Shown one piece after another: positions 8,837 through 18,634 of a stretch of 47,250 nt of DNA (the stretch's first letter is position 1; each line of letters begins with the position of its first letter). Where the stretch lies: assembly GCF_011045125.1 (NCBI RefSeq), contig NZ_JAAKZF010000043.1, positions 1 to 47,250 on the forward strand. The letters are read 5' to 3'. Made by a program: the position numbers and the translations under genes. The notes beneath the pieces were generated by a model. It did no database searches, was not told the origin of the DNA, and saw nothing but the letters and a program-made list of their open reading frames with translations. Origin of the DNA: Allomesorhizobium camelthorni. Its GTDB lineage: Bacteria > Pseudomonadota > Alphaproteobacteria > Rhizobiales > Rhizobiaceae.

Positions 8837-9750
8837 GTGGCAGCGAGGGTTGCTTCATGCCGCGCCTGTCGGTGGCATGGACCTGACTTGGGTCGCGGAT
8901 ACCCGCGAAGCGATGGCGAAGTGGACGCAACGGGGGTTTCGGTCCCGTTGCCTTGGTGGAGCTTCACCAAGACGGCACTCGCAATCGCTCTGCTACGTCT
9001 GTCGGAACGAGGCAGGGTCAGCCTAGACGAAGTCGTCGAGGGCAAGCCTTACACGCCCGTCCAACTCCTACGGCACGAAGCGGGGTTGCCAGACTACGCC
9101 TCCCTTCCGAGGTACCATGCTGATGTCGAAGCGAGGCGTTCGCCCTGGTCCGTTGAAGATCTATTGAACGCGGTCGAATCGGATCGAATGCGATATGAGC
9201 CCGGTCACGGGTGGGCCTATTCAAATATCGGCTACCGGAGATCGCCCGATTGATCAGGAAAGCATCGGAGCTGCCCCTAGCCGATGCTCTTGCTGATCTC
9301 GTCTTCGTTCCCGCCGAACTTGCCACAGCCAGGCTCGCCGTCACGCCGGCAGATTTGGCAGATGTTCGCATGGGCGATGCGGTCGGCTACCATCCGGGCT
9401 GGGTCTACCACGGACTGGTCGTGGGAACGGCGATGGACGCGGCCAGCCTTCTTCGCCGCTTACTGTCAGGCGATCTTGTCAAACCCCACTCGCTCTCCAG
9501 AATGCTCGAACCTAGACCGCTCCCACAATTCCGCTCGGAGCTTCATCCCGATCCGGCATACGGATTTGGATTGATGCTGCGGGCAACGAATCCGCTCGGC
9601 CATCCCCTCGGACACAGCGGAAGTGGTCCAGGCAGTCGGATCGCTGTCTACACGCAACAGGGGACAACATGCGTCGTTTGCGCGGCTACGGCATCTGGTG
9701 TCGATCCAGAGGTGGAAGTCTTTCGAAGTCTGCGGAGCGGCGGCATCTGA
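8837..9750 (+). pseudogene. serine hydrolase / class C beta-lactamase family, frameshifted
   Basis: The upstream frame carries PWWSFTKTALAIALLRL, with the Ser-x-x-Lys nucleophile motif, and YSNIGY, the Tyr-x-Asn motif. Just after YSNIGY (about 9230) that frame runs into a stop, while the family resemblance continues in another frame from PEIARLIRKA to HSGSGPG (the third active-site motif, H-x-G) and ends at 9750. A one-base change near 9232-9237 explains this. The true N-terminus is unclear: the GTG at 8837 is only the furthest start in frame. Such enzymes are D-Ala-D-Ala peptidase or esterase-like. It occupies the place where the abiEii toxin would normally lie. Confidence 0.65.
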
Positions 9751-10078
9751 CGCTTTGGGCCGTCCGTCAGCTTCCCGACCACAATTGGCCGATGCGGACA
9801 TTTAGCTTCAAAGCCTTCTGTGGGGCGAACGTCGTCTGGTCGAAAGAGCTGAGGGTTACCAGCTCTTTTGCTGTCCGGCACGCCGATCAGCTGGCAATGC
9901 GGGGGGAAAGAATGACCTCCCTCTCAGCGTTCTAGGCGGGAATACGGGAGTGAAATGACCGAGACTCGATCTACCACATCAGGGGAGCATGAGCGATGAG
10001 AGCACCGGACGTGGTGTGACGCCGTCCTCGACGAGCACGAGCGGCTGAGGCAGGAGAGGCTGTCGGAGATGGCAGCGT
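9751..10078. other. gene-free stretch
   Basis: I see no supported gene. One short frame at about 9990-10107 reads DEHERLRQERLSEMAAFRLA before a stop, which looks like the tail of a small coiled protein, but it has no usable start, so it may be a relic. Confidence 0.35.
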
Positions 10079-11281
10079 TCAGACTGGCAAAGCGGCTGGA
10101 AGGCTGACTTGTCCCCGGCTCGTTAAGAGCGGGATCAAGGTGATCAGGTCAGACTTGTCTGGCTTTCTCCTGCGCGGCCCCGCATCTCGCCATGTTGGCA
10201 GGACAGTTCCTGCGTCGGCCAATGCTACGCAGACGTCCTTCGCCTCGGAGGGCGTGAGCGCGAAGCGCTCCAGGAGCCAAGGTGACACCTGCCCAAACGG
10301 AATCGGACGACCCTTCATGCGCAGCGCGTCCAACAGCCATTCGGCCGCAGCATGCTTTTCCCTTTCGATCTGCGCATCGAGCGTTGCCGTCTGATGAAGG
10401 TCTGCGGCCGTGAAGAATAACGGGCGGGTTTCGTCCTCCTCCTTGGCGAGCTTCGCCTCGAACCTCCGGAAATCGTGTCCCTTGAGCGCCTTCCTCTCGA
10501 GGCTGCGGTAGACCTCCAGCCCCTTCCAGTGACGCGTGCCATAGGTGAGGCAGAAGTGGGTGCGCTCGGCGAGCTTTTTGATGGGCGTAGAGACGACGTA
10601 CTGGAACCCTCCTGCGTCCTTGAACTCCTGCCGGAACAGGTTCTCGGCGGCTTCGGCCGGCGGCAGATCCCTGTCGATCCTTTCTGGCCACCCCGGGCGC
10701 AGGATGCCGTTGAAGGATGCAATGATCGTCGGATCGTTCCACGAAGTGAAGCGACCCGCGAAGTCGTACATGTAGTTTACGAGCACCTCGCCCGGCCTTC
10801 TCGTCAGCAGCGCCGAGATCGCATCGAAAGGGTATTCGGTCCATCCGGTTGGGTCGATGAAGGTGAGCGTGAATCCTTCGGCGAAGCTCATGATGTCCGG
10901 GATGGCGTCCTGGAACCGCCCGTCGAACGTCTCGACGTGGAAGCCGCTGGAGGGGTCGTGATGAGCGCGCACGGCGGGATCGAGCTGCCTGAACGACGAG
11001 CGCTTCTTTTCAGCGAAGAAGCATTTGATGACCGGCCTGCCGCCCTTGGCCGCAAGCTGGCGTTGGACGTCCTTGAGCACCCCTATAGCGATCATGAACG
11101 AGGTGTCGGAATAGTCGGCGCAGCGCGACTCCCAAGGGCCGGAGAAGCCGTCCACGTATGTCAGGGCCGGATAGCTGGTATCCTTGCCGCCCAAGGTGAT
11201 CAGCGCGAGTTCCTGCAGGTAGTGCCTCAGTATGACGTGCTTCGCCGCGGTCTGTTCCCGATCCTTGTAAATGTGGTCCAT
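10079..11281 (-). CDS. tcmP: three-Cys-motif partner protein TcmP
   Basis: A 400-residue protein of the TcmP family, which is named for its constant pairing with a three-Cys-motif protein. Family landmarks are YVDGFSGPW at 42-50 and FIDPTGW at 141-147, in a methyltransferase-like N-terminal half; the C-terminal third looks like a winged-helix region. A ribosome site (AAGGGG) precedes the ATG. It lies 14 bases downstream of its partner and is read with it. The biochemical role of the pair is not established; it recurs in mobile and defence-rich regions, so a defence role is plausible but inferred. The gene appears intact. Confidence 0.85.
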   Translation of the reverse strand: MDHIYKDREQTAAKHVILRHYLQELALITLGGKDTSYPALTYVDGFSGPWESRCADYSDTSFMIAIGVLKDVQRQLAAKGGRPVIKCFFAEKKRSSFRQLDPAVRAHHDPSSGFHVETFDGRFQDAIPDIMSFAEGFTLTFIDPTGWTEYPFDAISALLTRRPGEVLVNYMYDFAGRFTSWNDPTIIASFNGILRPGWPERIDRDLPPAEAAENLFRQEFKDAGGFQYVVSTPIKKLAERTHFCLTYGTRHWKGLEVYRSLERKALKGHDFRRFEAKLAKEEDETRPLFFTAADLHQTATLDAQIEREKHAAAEWLLDALRMKGRPIPFGQVSPWLLERFALTPSEAKDVCVALADAGTVLPTWRDAGPRRRKPDKSDLITLIPLLTSRGQVSLPAALPV

Positions 11282-11294
11282 CCAGTCCCCTTAG

Positions 11295-12053
11295 CTATCC
11301 AGCACCCACTGTCATGACTTCCCGTGATCGACTCGCAGAAGGTAACTGGCTCCACTCTTTGCCGTCCAGTGTTCGACCGCCGCTTTTCGGCCTTACTCCA
11401 CCCCACTGCTTGAAGAAGAAGGCTACGCCCGCGTCGTTGCACTGGTCGCGGACTTCCCTGACCCAGTCGGGATGCATGGGTCTTGCTTTCGGCCCGCTCT
11501 CGCCGCCGACAATCACCCAGTCGATTCCTCCGAGGTCCATGCTGCCCATAGGCCCGATCAGCGGCTCGACAGACAGGAACTTGATGGAGGCATTCATGCC
11601 CTGCATGTGCCTGATGCGCGACTTCCTCGAGCCGTCCTCGACCGACGTCCCGAGCCAGACGTGCAGCGGCGCGATGGAACCTGCGTATCGCCTGTTCACG
11701 TAGTCGCGTAGGCGCGAGCTACGCTTGGTCAGGATCTGGAAGGTGTGCCAATCGGCTTTCTCCATCGTTTCGAACACCTTGTCCACGAAGGCGTAAGGCA
11801 CGCCCTTGTGGAACAGGTCGCTCATGGAGTTCACGAAGATCATCTTCGGCTGCTTCCACGAGAGCGGCGCAAGCAGCCGTTCCGGCCTGAGCGTGAGGTC
11901 GAAGCCATGCTCGAAGGGATGCCCGGGGACGCCGCGGAATCGCTCGGAGAACCGTTCCGCATAGCAGTGGTCGCAGCCCGCGCTGATCTTCGTGCAACCT
12001 GTGACGGGATTCCACGTCGCATCGGTCCATTCGATTGCTGTGGTGCCAGCCAT
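11295..12053 (-). CDS. three-Cys-motif protein, DUF5131 / phage Gp37-Gp68 family
   Basis: A 252-residue protein starting MAGTTAIEWTDATWNPVTGC. Cys20, Cys27 and Cys30 form a C-x6-C-x2-C motif just after the start, as in this family, where it is thought to hold an iron-sulphur cluster in a radical-SAM-like fold. Further family landmarks are FVNSMSDLFH and VIVGGESGPKARPM. I chose the ATG at 12053 because the family begins there; an in-frame start further upstream lacks support. It is the first gene of a two-gene unit with tcmP. Substrate and reaction are unknown. Confidence 0.8.
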   Translation of the reverse strand: MAGTTAIEWTDATWNPVTGCTKISAGCDHCYAERFSERFRGVPGHPFEHGFDLTLRPERLLAPLSWKQPKMIFVNSMSDLFHKGVPYAFVDKVFETMEKADWHTFQILTKRSSRLRDYVNRRYAGSIAPLHVWLGTSVEDGSRKSRIRHMQGMNASIKFLSVEPLIGPMGSMDLGGIDWVIVGGESGPKARPMHPDWVREVRDQCNDAGVAFFFKQWGGVRPKSGGRTLDGKEWSQLPSASRSREVMTVGAG

Positions 12054-12148
12054 GCGCTTGCTCTGGAACATAAAGGGAACACATAGTGCATCGCGCATGG
12101 TTAGGGAAGTGTTAATTCAGGCGGCAGACCGCGGCTTGCGTTGGCAGA

Positions 12149-13453
12149 TTACTTCACCCCCACACTGGCGAAGAGTGCCCGAGTCAGCTCGGGATTTTCC
12201 ACTGCGCGGTTGCGGTCTGTTCCGACCTGGTCGACGTAGACTACTCGCCAGAAGCTCGTATCCATCTGTCTCAGAAGCAGGGCCGCCGGGTGGTTTCCTT
12301 CCTTCATCGTGGCCGTCCGCTTCCAGACTCCCGGCAGATCGTACCGGGTCCAATCGTCAAAGTTCATCGTCCTCGACAACGAGGCTTCCAACGCATCGGC
12401 GTAGGACACCAGCGTGTGCTCCGCGGACGTCTCAACCGCAAGGAAGGCGACCACGCCCGACTTCAGGTTCGTGAACGAATAGAGCGTTCCAGCCGGACCA
12501 GGCATGCTTTCGTTTTCCCATCCCCCCGGTATCATCGTCTTCAGGTTCGTCACGGGATTGGTCCATGAGTACGGCCGCGAAACCCGTTCCAGGTTCTGCT
12601 TGTCGATCGCGTTGGAAGCCACGATTGCGACCAAGATCAGCAGGGTCAGGGACATGCCTATTGCGCGGCGAACAGGACTGTCGGAATACGGCCTTACCGA
12701 CGCAACGCCCTCATCGTACAAGGTTGGCTTTCCGTCGTTGACCCGGCGGAATGCCGGGACCATCGTGAACAAATTGATGAGGGGGATGCCGAGCGCCAGT
12801 CCACGCACCCATACCCGCAGCTCTCGGGCGACATTCTCAGCCAGCGTGAATGGCCGATCAGTCTGCACGTTGACGGCGTGTATACCAAAGAGTTTCTTGC
12901 CGGGGGAGTTTCCGAAGGCTGTGATAATGATGCCGTTCAGCACCATCACGACAGGCAGCGTGAGGACTAGGAGCGCCCTCGGGTCGGCTGTGTATATCGC
13001 AAGAAAAAGCTTGGGGTTGATGTAGGGTGCTGCGATGAACGTGACCGTCAACATTACGGTGGCGAGAACGGAGACATCAAATGTCCTGGCAAAGTATCTC
13101 GTCCAGGGTATCCGAGGCTCGGACATCCTAAGATTCGATAGCCGTATCTGATTTCTTTCCTCTTCCGAGGTCTCCTTTTTCTCGGAGGCAATTTCGCCGA
13201 TCTCCGGGAAAGGGAGCGGGTCTGGTTCTACGGGCGCTTTCGGCTGTGCCGTCCCAGGGATAGGCGGCGGCCCCTTCTTGCGCGTCAGGGCATCGAATGC
13301 TTCGACTTGGCTTATCAGCCGCCATTCCGGCAGGCCTTCGGCCCAGACAAGGGTGTCACGATCAATGATGCCGTCCTGAAACCGCTTTTCGATATCTTCG
13401 GCCGTGACAGGACCGACAGGTTGTCCGTCGGCGACGTAATGCCATCCCGCCAT
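12149..13453 (-). CDS. GYF-domain plus RDD-family membrane protein
   Basis: A 434-residue protein. Residues 2-50 (WHYVADGQPVGPVTAEDI) form a GYF_2-type domain, then comes a Pro- and charge-rich linker, then an RDD-type membrane region with four to five hydrophobic segments (about 115-290) containing GNSPGKKLFGI. The C-terminal 130 residues are soluble and include a lone Trp- and Tyr-rich fold resembling lipoprotein-like domains; I do not recognise it. A GGGGGG run precedes the start. Proteins of this design are widespread and of unknown function, possibly in envelope maintenance or transport. It is separated from the TcmP pair by 95 bases and is probably an independent gene. Confidence 0.75.
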   Translation of the reverse strand: MAGWHYVADGQPVGPVTAEDIEKRFQDGIIDRDTLVWAEGLPEWRLISQVEAFDALTRKKGPPPIPGTAQPKAPVEPDPLPFPEIGEIASEKKETSEEERNQIRLSNLRMSEPRIPWTRYFARTFDVSVLATVMLTVTFIAAPYINPKLFLAIYTADPRALLVLTLPVVMVLNGIIITAFGNSPGKKLFGIHAVNVQTDRPFTLAENVARELRVWVRGLALGIPLINLFTMVPAFRRVNDGKPTLYDEGVASVRPYSDSPVRRAIGMSLTLLILVAIVASNAIDKQNLERVSRPYSWTNPVTNLKTMIPGGWENESMPGPAGTLYSFTNLKSGVVAFLAVETSAEHTLVSYADALEASLSRTMNFDDWTRYDLPGVWKRTATMKEGNHPAALLLRQMDTSFWRVVYVDQVGTDRNRAVENPELTRALFASVGVK

Positions 13454-13661
13454 TCCGCAATAAACCCCCCAAGAACCCGTGGCGAGACACTACAGGGTCT
13501 GGCTGGCAGAGCAAGACTTGTCAGATTTAACGCTTCTCCGATCGTTTCAACTACTCTTCCCGAACGGCGTGCATAGACAATTTGCTGTTCGGGAAGATCA
13601 GTCACAACACTTCGCTCAGCCTGACCGCTTGGAATGTCGACTTTCAGGAGGTGGGAAGCTT

Positions 13662-14230
13662 CCCTCAACGGTCGAGATGCAGGCGCTTTTCGGACAGGCA
13701 GCTTTGGTGAAGGCTTTTCGATGCGGGCCTTGGCGTGACGGTGGCGGCCTGCGGCTCGTCGAGGATGGCCCTCCGGATATGTTCATTGCAATTCCGCTGC
13801 CGGAGCTGGGCCGCTACCGCGTTTCCATGCTTGCGCCTCCCGAGTTCAATGCAGTCGGCGGCACCGATCATGGGCATCCAGTCGGAGACCCGCGGGCCAG
13901 AGCTCGCGCATATTCAAGCGGTGGCGGAGAACATTTTGTCCGACAAGCCGCAGATTGGCGATCTGCGCTGGTCCTCCACTTTCCGCATCAGCATGAGACT
14001 TGCCGATCGCTACCGCGAGGGACGTGTTTTCATCGCAGGCGATGCCGCCCATATTCACCCTCCAACGGGTGGCCAGGGCATGAATACGGGCATCCAGGAT
14101 GCGTACAATCTCGCCTGGAAACTCGCTCTCGTCCTCAAGGGGGTGGCACCGGCCGCCTTCCTCGACAGCTACGAGGCCGAACGTCGCCCTGTCGGGGCCG
14201 AGGTGGTAGAGCGCACAAAGGCCGCGAGCA
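13662..14230 (+). pseudogene. internal fragment of an FAD-dependent monooxygenase
   Basis: The first part reads DMFIAIPLPELGRYRVSML, and the second, in a different frame, reads YREGRVFIAGDAAHIHPPTG followed by GMNTGIQDAYNLAWKLA, the classic FAD-contacting GDAAH motif of the PheA/TfdB aromatic hydroxylase family. Adding or removing one G in the GGG at about 13872 rejoins the frames. The N-terminal FAD-binding fold is absent, and the fragment stops abruptly after VGAEVVERTKAAS near 14230, where antisense methyltransferase sequence begins. It cannot encode a working enzyme. Confidence 0.7.
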
Positions 14231-14873
14231 TCGGGTACGCGTCGCGCACGGCAGCGTCGGTGCGCGCCCGCTCCGCGGCGTCGAGCGTGGCCACATACTT
14301 GCCGAGCGGCCCTTCGCCCGCGGCAATCGGCGTCCAGTAGTCGTCGAAGCTTTGATAGTCCGTGCGGATCATTAGCTGGGTTTCGGCGACCTCCTCGAGA
14401 CCCTGCTCGACAAAGGTCCGCTTCATTTGCTGTACCGCGTCGCCTCGTCGGAATGCATCCCGGGCGTGGAACGTGCCGCATTGAGTGAATCCTCCCCGCG
14501 ACCACTCGGAAGCGACAATTACGAAGTCGGCAGAATGCGCGTCGAGCAGGTTCCAAGTGTAGGCCTTCAGCTTTGCGTCCACTGCATCACCCAGTCCCGG
14601 CGGACCGATGAAGTGGACCGTGTCGGTCTTGTGGAGCTTAAGACAAAGCAAGCGGTCGAAGCCGGTGAAATGGTCCATATGCATATGCGACACAAAAACG
14701 TGGGTGACGCGCGCGATCTCGCGCGGGGCGAGCGGCGTGAGGTCGCCTATGTCGAACAGCATGGCGCGACGTCCAAAGCGGAAATCCAGGAAGACGCACG
14801 GGTCGGAAAACGGTTCGTTCACGAGCCTTGGTTGGACGAGATAGATCACGTTGCTTCCGTGCTTCCGGTCCAA
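14169..14873 (-). pseudogene. chimeric frame: metallo-beta-lactamase start plus methyltransferase tail
   Basis: The 234-residue frame joins unrelated pieces. Residues 1 to about 148 are a metallo-beta-lactamase-fold (RNase Z-like) hydrolase with the metal site HMHMDH in VFVSHMHMDHFTGF. Residues from about 150 to 214 (FDDYWTPIAAGEGPLGKYVA) match the C-terminal end of class I SAM methyltransferases, and the last 20 residues are antisense to the FAD monooxygenase fragment. The original hydrolase therefore lost its C-terminal part, and the junctions happen to stay in frame. It could still be translated, but the hydrolase fold would be incomplete. Confidence 0.6.
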
Positions 14874-15267
14874 CTTGGACCTGCCGCGTGAGTTCAGCCA
14901 CAGAGGACATGCGGTCCCTGGAGGCGATTATTCCGTCGTCGCAAAGATGCCGATCGCCAAATCGGAGCATTGCTCGTATCAACATCGACAGCTCCGCGCC
15001 GAGCTTTCGCCCCTATTGGAGTAACTTCGGCGGTGGGCTTACCGATCGAGTATCAATGCTCCGCTTGCATGCTGTTGCCATCCTGTCAGCCGCGGGCGGC
15101 TTCCGAGCTAAGCATCTATTCGCCTCAGCCCTGGCGTTCCACCTCCCAAGATCAATGTAGTTGAGCCTACCAATCCAAGGAAAGATCGGTTTGTCACTCC
15201 TGGCCCGAGTGAGCCGTTGGCGGCCCGGACAGCTGACCCGTTCCGGCCGTTCGGGACCGAGCGCCCT
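14874..15267. other. gene-free stretch
   Basis: No supported gene on either strand. The part next to 14873 would hold the promoter of the chimeric minus-strand frame, and the rest separates it from the end of the pterin dehydratase gene. No clear repeat or terminator seen. Confidence 0.4.
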
Positions 15268-15606
15268 TTACAGACCAGCTAACTGATTGATCTTCGCTGC
15301 CATGATGAAATCGTTCTCGTGCAGGCCTCTGATTTTATGGGTCTGCAGCGAGATTTCCGCGTAGCCCCAGCCGAAGCAGATGTCCGGATGGTGCCCCTCC
15401 TCTTCCGCCAACCGGCCGACCTCGTCGACGAAGGTGAGTGCTTCCCGGAAGTCCGGGAACTTGAATCTGCGGCGTATCAGGTGTCCCGCCTCCAGAAGAT
15501 CCCAGCCAGGCGTCTGGGAAAGATATCCGCCGGCTTCCTTTTCGGTCAGCGGCGGTATGCCGCCGCGGCAGGGCGTACAGGTTTTCTGGGCAATGCTCTC
15601 TGCCAT
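15268..15606 (-). CDS. phhB: 4a-hydroxytetrahydrobiopterin dehydratase (PCD/DCoH)
   Basis: A 112-residue protein that dehydrates 4a-hydroxytetrahydropterin and so recycles the cofactor of aromatic amino-acid hydroxylases. The family core EEGHHPDICFGWGYAEISLQ is complete, with the paired histidines and the later THKIRGLHENDFIMAAKIN. The ATG at 15606 is preferred over 15708 because GAAGGGAAG stands just before it and the family begins near MAESIAQKTC. Pro/Cys residues at the N-terminus (CTPCRGGIPPL) are usual for bacterial members. No phenylalanine hydroxylase gene is seen nearby. Intact. Confidence 0.88.
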   Translation of the reverse strand: MAESIAQKTCTPCRGGIPPLTEKEAGGYLSQTPGWDLLEAGHLIRRRFKFPDFREALTFVDEVGRLAEEEGHHPDICFGWGYAEISLQTHKIRGLHENDFIMAAKINQLAGL

Positions 15607-16102
15607 GAAGATCTTCCCTTCTTGTTCCAGGTGCAGCGACCACTGTTTACCGCACCTGGCATTTGCTCGCATAGTGCTTACGGAGAAACTTGCGAATCTG
15701 ATCGGCAAGGCGCTTGTTGTCCGTCTCCCTCGGCCGATCGCGGCGCTTTTGTGGACTCAGTCGATCGGTACCCGTCTCCGTTTCGGGTGTTTGTCAGCTC
15801 AGATCACAAGCGGCAACGTGGCCGTCTTCGTCCCAGAGACGATTTCGACCGGGTTCCCGTCGCCAGCCCGAACCGAGGACGCTCTCTGAACGGAACGAGC
15901 ATGAAGCGTCAATACCTGGTATTGAAATCTCCTGTACCGACCACTCCGATTTTTTGACCGGAAGCGGATATTTCCGCTCAAGAAGCCAGAGGGCTGTCAA
16001 TCATGAGGCGATGCAATGTCGGCTCTGGAATGAACGTCGCAATTCAGCAATCATCCTTGCCCGACTGCTGTGGGAGCAGCAGATCGGGCAAAGGGCCTCA
16101 GG
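15607..16102. other. gene-free stretch between divergent genes
   Basis: No supported gene. The stretch separates the divergent pterin dehydratase and isocitrate-lyase-like genes and must hold their promoters. I see no strong promoter consensus. Short frames on both strands lack family resemblance. Confidence 0.4.
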
Positions 16103-17095
16103 ATGCAAACGCGCGCTGAGAAATATGAGTGCTTCAAATCTCTGCATTTCAGGGACAGGGCATTCGTTTTGCCGAACCCGTGGGATGCGGGGACTGCGAG
16201 AATTCTTAGCAGCATGGGATTCGAGGCATTGGCGACGACAAGCGCCGGATATGCCTTTTCCGTTGGCAGGCGAGATTCCTTTGCCGGGCTCAGTAGGGCT
16301 GAAATTCTCGCAAACGCTTCGGCGATTGTGAACGCAACGAACCTGCCGGTTTCCGCCGACCTTGAAGATGGTTTCGGCCCCACGCCGGAGACCTGCGCCG
16401 AAACAATACGCATGGCCTGCGAAGTGGGGTTGGTCGGAGGCTCAATCGAAGATGCGACCGGCGATCCTGATCGCCCGATCTACGAGAAGGAGGCGGCTGT
16501 TGATAGGATTCGAGCGGCAGCAGCAATGACGACCGGCCGGTCGTTTTTGCTGACGGCGCGCGCCGAAAACTATCTTTGGGGTCGCGCCGATCTTTCCGAC
16601 ACCATCGCGCGATTCCAGGCGTTCTCGGACGCTGGCGCGGATGTGCTATATGCACCGGGACTGCCGGACATTGATGCCATAAGAACAGTCTGTCGTGAGA
16701 TCGATAAACCTGTGAATGTCGTTATGGGGCTGCAAGGTCAGACCTATTCTGTCCGCCAGCTCTCCGAGGCGGGTGTTCGTCGGATCAGTGTCGGCGGGTC
16801 GTTCGCCCGCGCTGCGCTCGGTGCGTTGAAACGGGCAGCGGAAGAAGTGCTTACGAAGGGAACTTTCACCTATGCGGCTGACGCGATTCCGGATCGGGCC
16901 GTCAGCCAGCTCATGTCCGGCGAAAAGCTCGAAAATCGCGGCTCACAGTGCAAAGCGCACCTAGCCGGTAACAGCGCCTTCACTGGCCGGTCGGGCCAAG
17001 GCTGCGAACTTGGCAAGCACGCCACGCCTGTAGCGAGGCTCTGGCTGTTTCCACATAGACCGCCGCCTCGCGATCTCCTGGTCGGTGATTTCTAA
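16103..17095 (+). CDS. isocitrate lyase/PEP mutase family protein with abnormal C-terminus
   Basis: A 330-residue TIM-barrel enzyme of the isocitrate lyase/phosphoenolpyruvate mutase superfamily. Landmarks are [25 protein letters not shown] (metal-binding acidic cluster) and [11 protein letters not shown]; these enzymes make or break C-C or C-P bonds in 2-oxo acids. The ATG at 16103 starts the family-like part. The normal end lies around [18 protein letters not shown] (near 16920). Beyond it the frame runs on for about 55 unrelated residues, the last 45 antisense to the end of ilvD, so the native stop seems to have been lost by a deletion. The catalytic barrel itself is complete and may still work. 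Confidence 0.7.
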   Translation: MQTRAEKYECFKSLHFRDRAFVLPNPWDAGTARILSSMGFEALATTSAGYAFSVGRRDSFAGLSRAEILANASAIVNATNLPVSADLEDGFGPTPETCAETIRMACEVGLVGGSIEDATGDPDRPIYEKEAAVDRIRAAAAMTTGRSFLLTARAENYLWGRADLSDTIARFQAFSDAGADVLYAPGLPDIDAIRTVCREIDKPVNVVMGLQGQTYSVRQLSEAGVRRISVGGSFARAALGALKRAAEEVLTKGTFTYAADAIPDRAVSQLMSGEKLENRGSQCKAHLAGNSAFTGRSGQGCELGKHATPVARLWLFPHRPPPRDLLVGDF

Positions 17096-18634
17096 TTGCA
17101 ACAGCTGGCGATGAGCATCGATCGTAATCTGATCGCCTTCTTCAACGAGCGCGATTGTTCCGCCATCGAAGGCTTCGGGCGTGACATGCCCGACCACCAT
17201 GCCCCAAGTGCCACCTGAGAACCGTCCGTCGGTGATGAGCCCAACGCTTTCTCCCAGCCCCCGACCGATTATGGCCGATGTTGGGGCAAGCATTTCCGGC
17301 ATGCCTGGACCGCCCTTCGGCCCCAGATAGCGCAGCACAAGGATATCGCCGGGCCTGATCTGGTCGGAGAGAATGGCCTCCATGGCCGACTGTTCGTCTT
17401 CAAAAACACGGGCCGGGCCGGTGATCACCGGGCTTTTGAGGCCAGTGATCTTGGCCACCGCTCCGCCCTCGGCCAGATTTCCCTTGAGGATGGCGAGATG
17501 CCCCTCGCGGTATAGGGGTGATCCAAGCGGACGGATAACATCCTGATCCACGCGCGGTTCGCCGGGAACGGCTGACAACGCTTCACCTATCGTCTTTCCG
17601 GTGATCGTCAGACACTCGCCATGCAGCAGACCCGCATCGAGAAGGATTTTGAGAACCTGCGGAACGCCACCGGCCTGATGAAGATCGACCGCCATATAGC
17701 GCCCGGACGGCTTGAGATCGCATATCACCGGCACTTTGCGGCGCACACGCTCGAAATCCTCCAGGGTCCACTCGATCTCCGCCGCATGCGCAATGGCCAG
17801 ATAGTGCAGCACCGCATTGGTCGATCCTCCCGTCGCCATGATCAGCGCCACGGCGTTTTCGATGGACTTCCGGGTGACGATGTCCCGAGGCTTGATGCCA
17901 GCCTTGACGGCCTCCACCAGCACGCGAGCGGATTCGGCTGCGCTGTCGATCTTCTCCGGGTCTGGATTGGCCATGTTGGAGGAGTAGAGCAGCGACATGC
18001 CTAACGCCTCGAAGGAAGAACTCATGGTGTTGGCGGTAAACATGCCGCCACAGGAGCCGGTAGTCGGACATGCATTGCGCTCGATCCCCTCGAAGTCCTC
18101 TTCGCTCATCCTGCCCGCCATGAACGCCCCGACGGCTTCGAAGGCAGACACGACAGATAGGCTCTGGCCTTTCCAATGGCCCGGCTTGATGGTGCCGCCA
18201 TAGACATAGATGGCCGGAACATTGGCTCTCAGAATTCCAATCATGCCGCCCGGCATGTTCTTGTCGCATCCGCCGAGCACCAGAACGCCGTCCATCCACT
18301 GCCCTTGTACCGAAATCTCCACGCAGTCAGCGATGACCTCGCGCGAGACCAGGGAATATTTCATGCCCTCTGTTCCCATGGACATTCCGTCCGAAATGGT
18401 GGGCGTCCCGAAAATCTGCGGATTGGCTCCAGCCGCCCGGATGGCGGCCACGGCGGCGTCGGCGAGCGGCTGAAGCCCCGCATTGCAAGGCGTGATGGTC
18501 GAGTGTCCGTTGGCAATGCCGATCATCGGCTTGTCGAAGTCGGGCTTCTCATAGCCCAAGGCATAATACATCGCGCGGTTCGGCGAGCGGGCGATGCCTT
18601 GGGTGATGTGCTGCGAACGTTCGTTGTGGGCCAA
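16961..18634 (-). CDS. ilvD: dihydroxy-acid dehydratase (IlvD/Edd family)
   Basis: A 557-residue enzyme that dehydrates 2,3-dihydroxy acids to 2-oxo acids in valine, leucine and isoleucine synthesis. Iron-sulphur ligands are seen in [10 protein letters not shown] and [17 protein letters not shown], and the C-terminal [13 protein letters not shown] motif is present. The start is a TTG, chosen because GGGAGG lies at the right distance upstream and [20 protein letters not shown] is the usual family N-terminus. The 3' end overlaps, on the opposite strand, the run-on tail of the isocitrate-lyase-like gene. It may be a second ilvD copy, or it may serve sugar-acid dehydration; the sequence alone does not decide. 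Confidence 0.9.
   Translation of the reverse strand: MAHNERSQHITQGIARSPNRAMYYALGYEKPDFDKPMIGIANGHSTITPCNAGLQPLADAAVAAIRAAGANPQIFGTPTISDGMSMGTEGMKYSLVSREVIADCVEISVQGQWMDGVLVLGGCDKNMPGGMIGILRANVPAIYVYGGTIKPGHWKGQSLSVVSAFEAVGAFMAGRMSEEDFEGIERNACPTTGSCGGMFTANTMSSSFEALGMSLLYSSNMANPDPEKIDSAAESARVLVEAVKAGIKPRDIVTRKSIENAVALIMATGGSTNAVLHYLAIAHAAEIEWTLEDFERVRRKVPVICDLKPSGRYMAVDLHQAGGVPQVLKILLDAGLLHGECLTITGKTIGEALSAVPGEPRVDQDVIRPLGSPLYREGHLAILKGNLAEGGAVAKITGLKSPVITGPARVFEDEQSAMEAILSDQIRPGDILVLRYLGPKGGPGMPEMLAPTSAIIGRGLGESVGLITDGRFSGGTWGMVVGHVTPEAFDGGTIALVEEGDQITIDAHRQLLQLEITDQEIARRRSMWKQPEPRYRRGVLAKFAALARPASEGAVTG

Noticed and set aside
12290-13025. Plus-strand frames opposite the RDD gene
   Set aside because: Shadows of a well-supported minus-strand gene.
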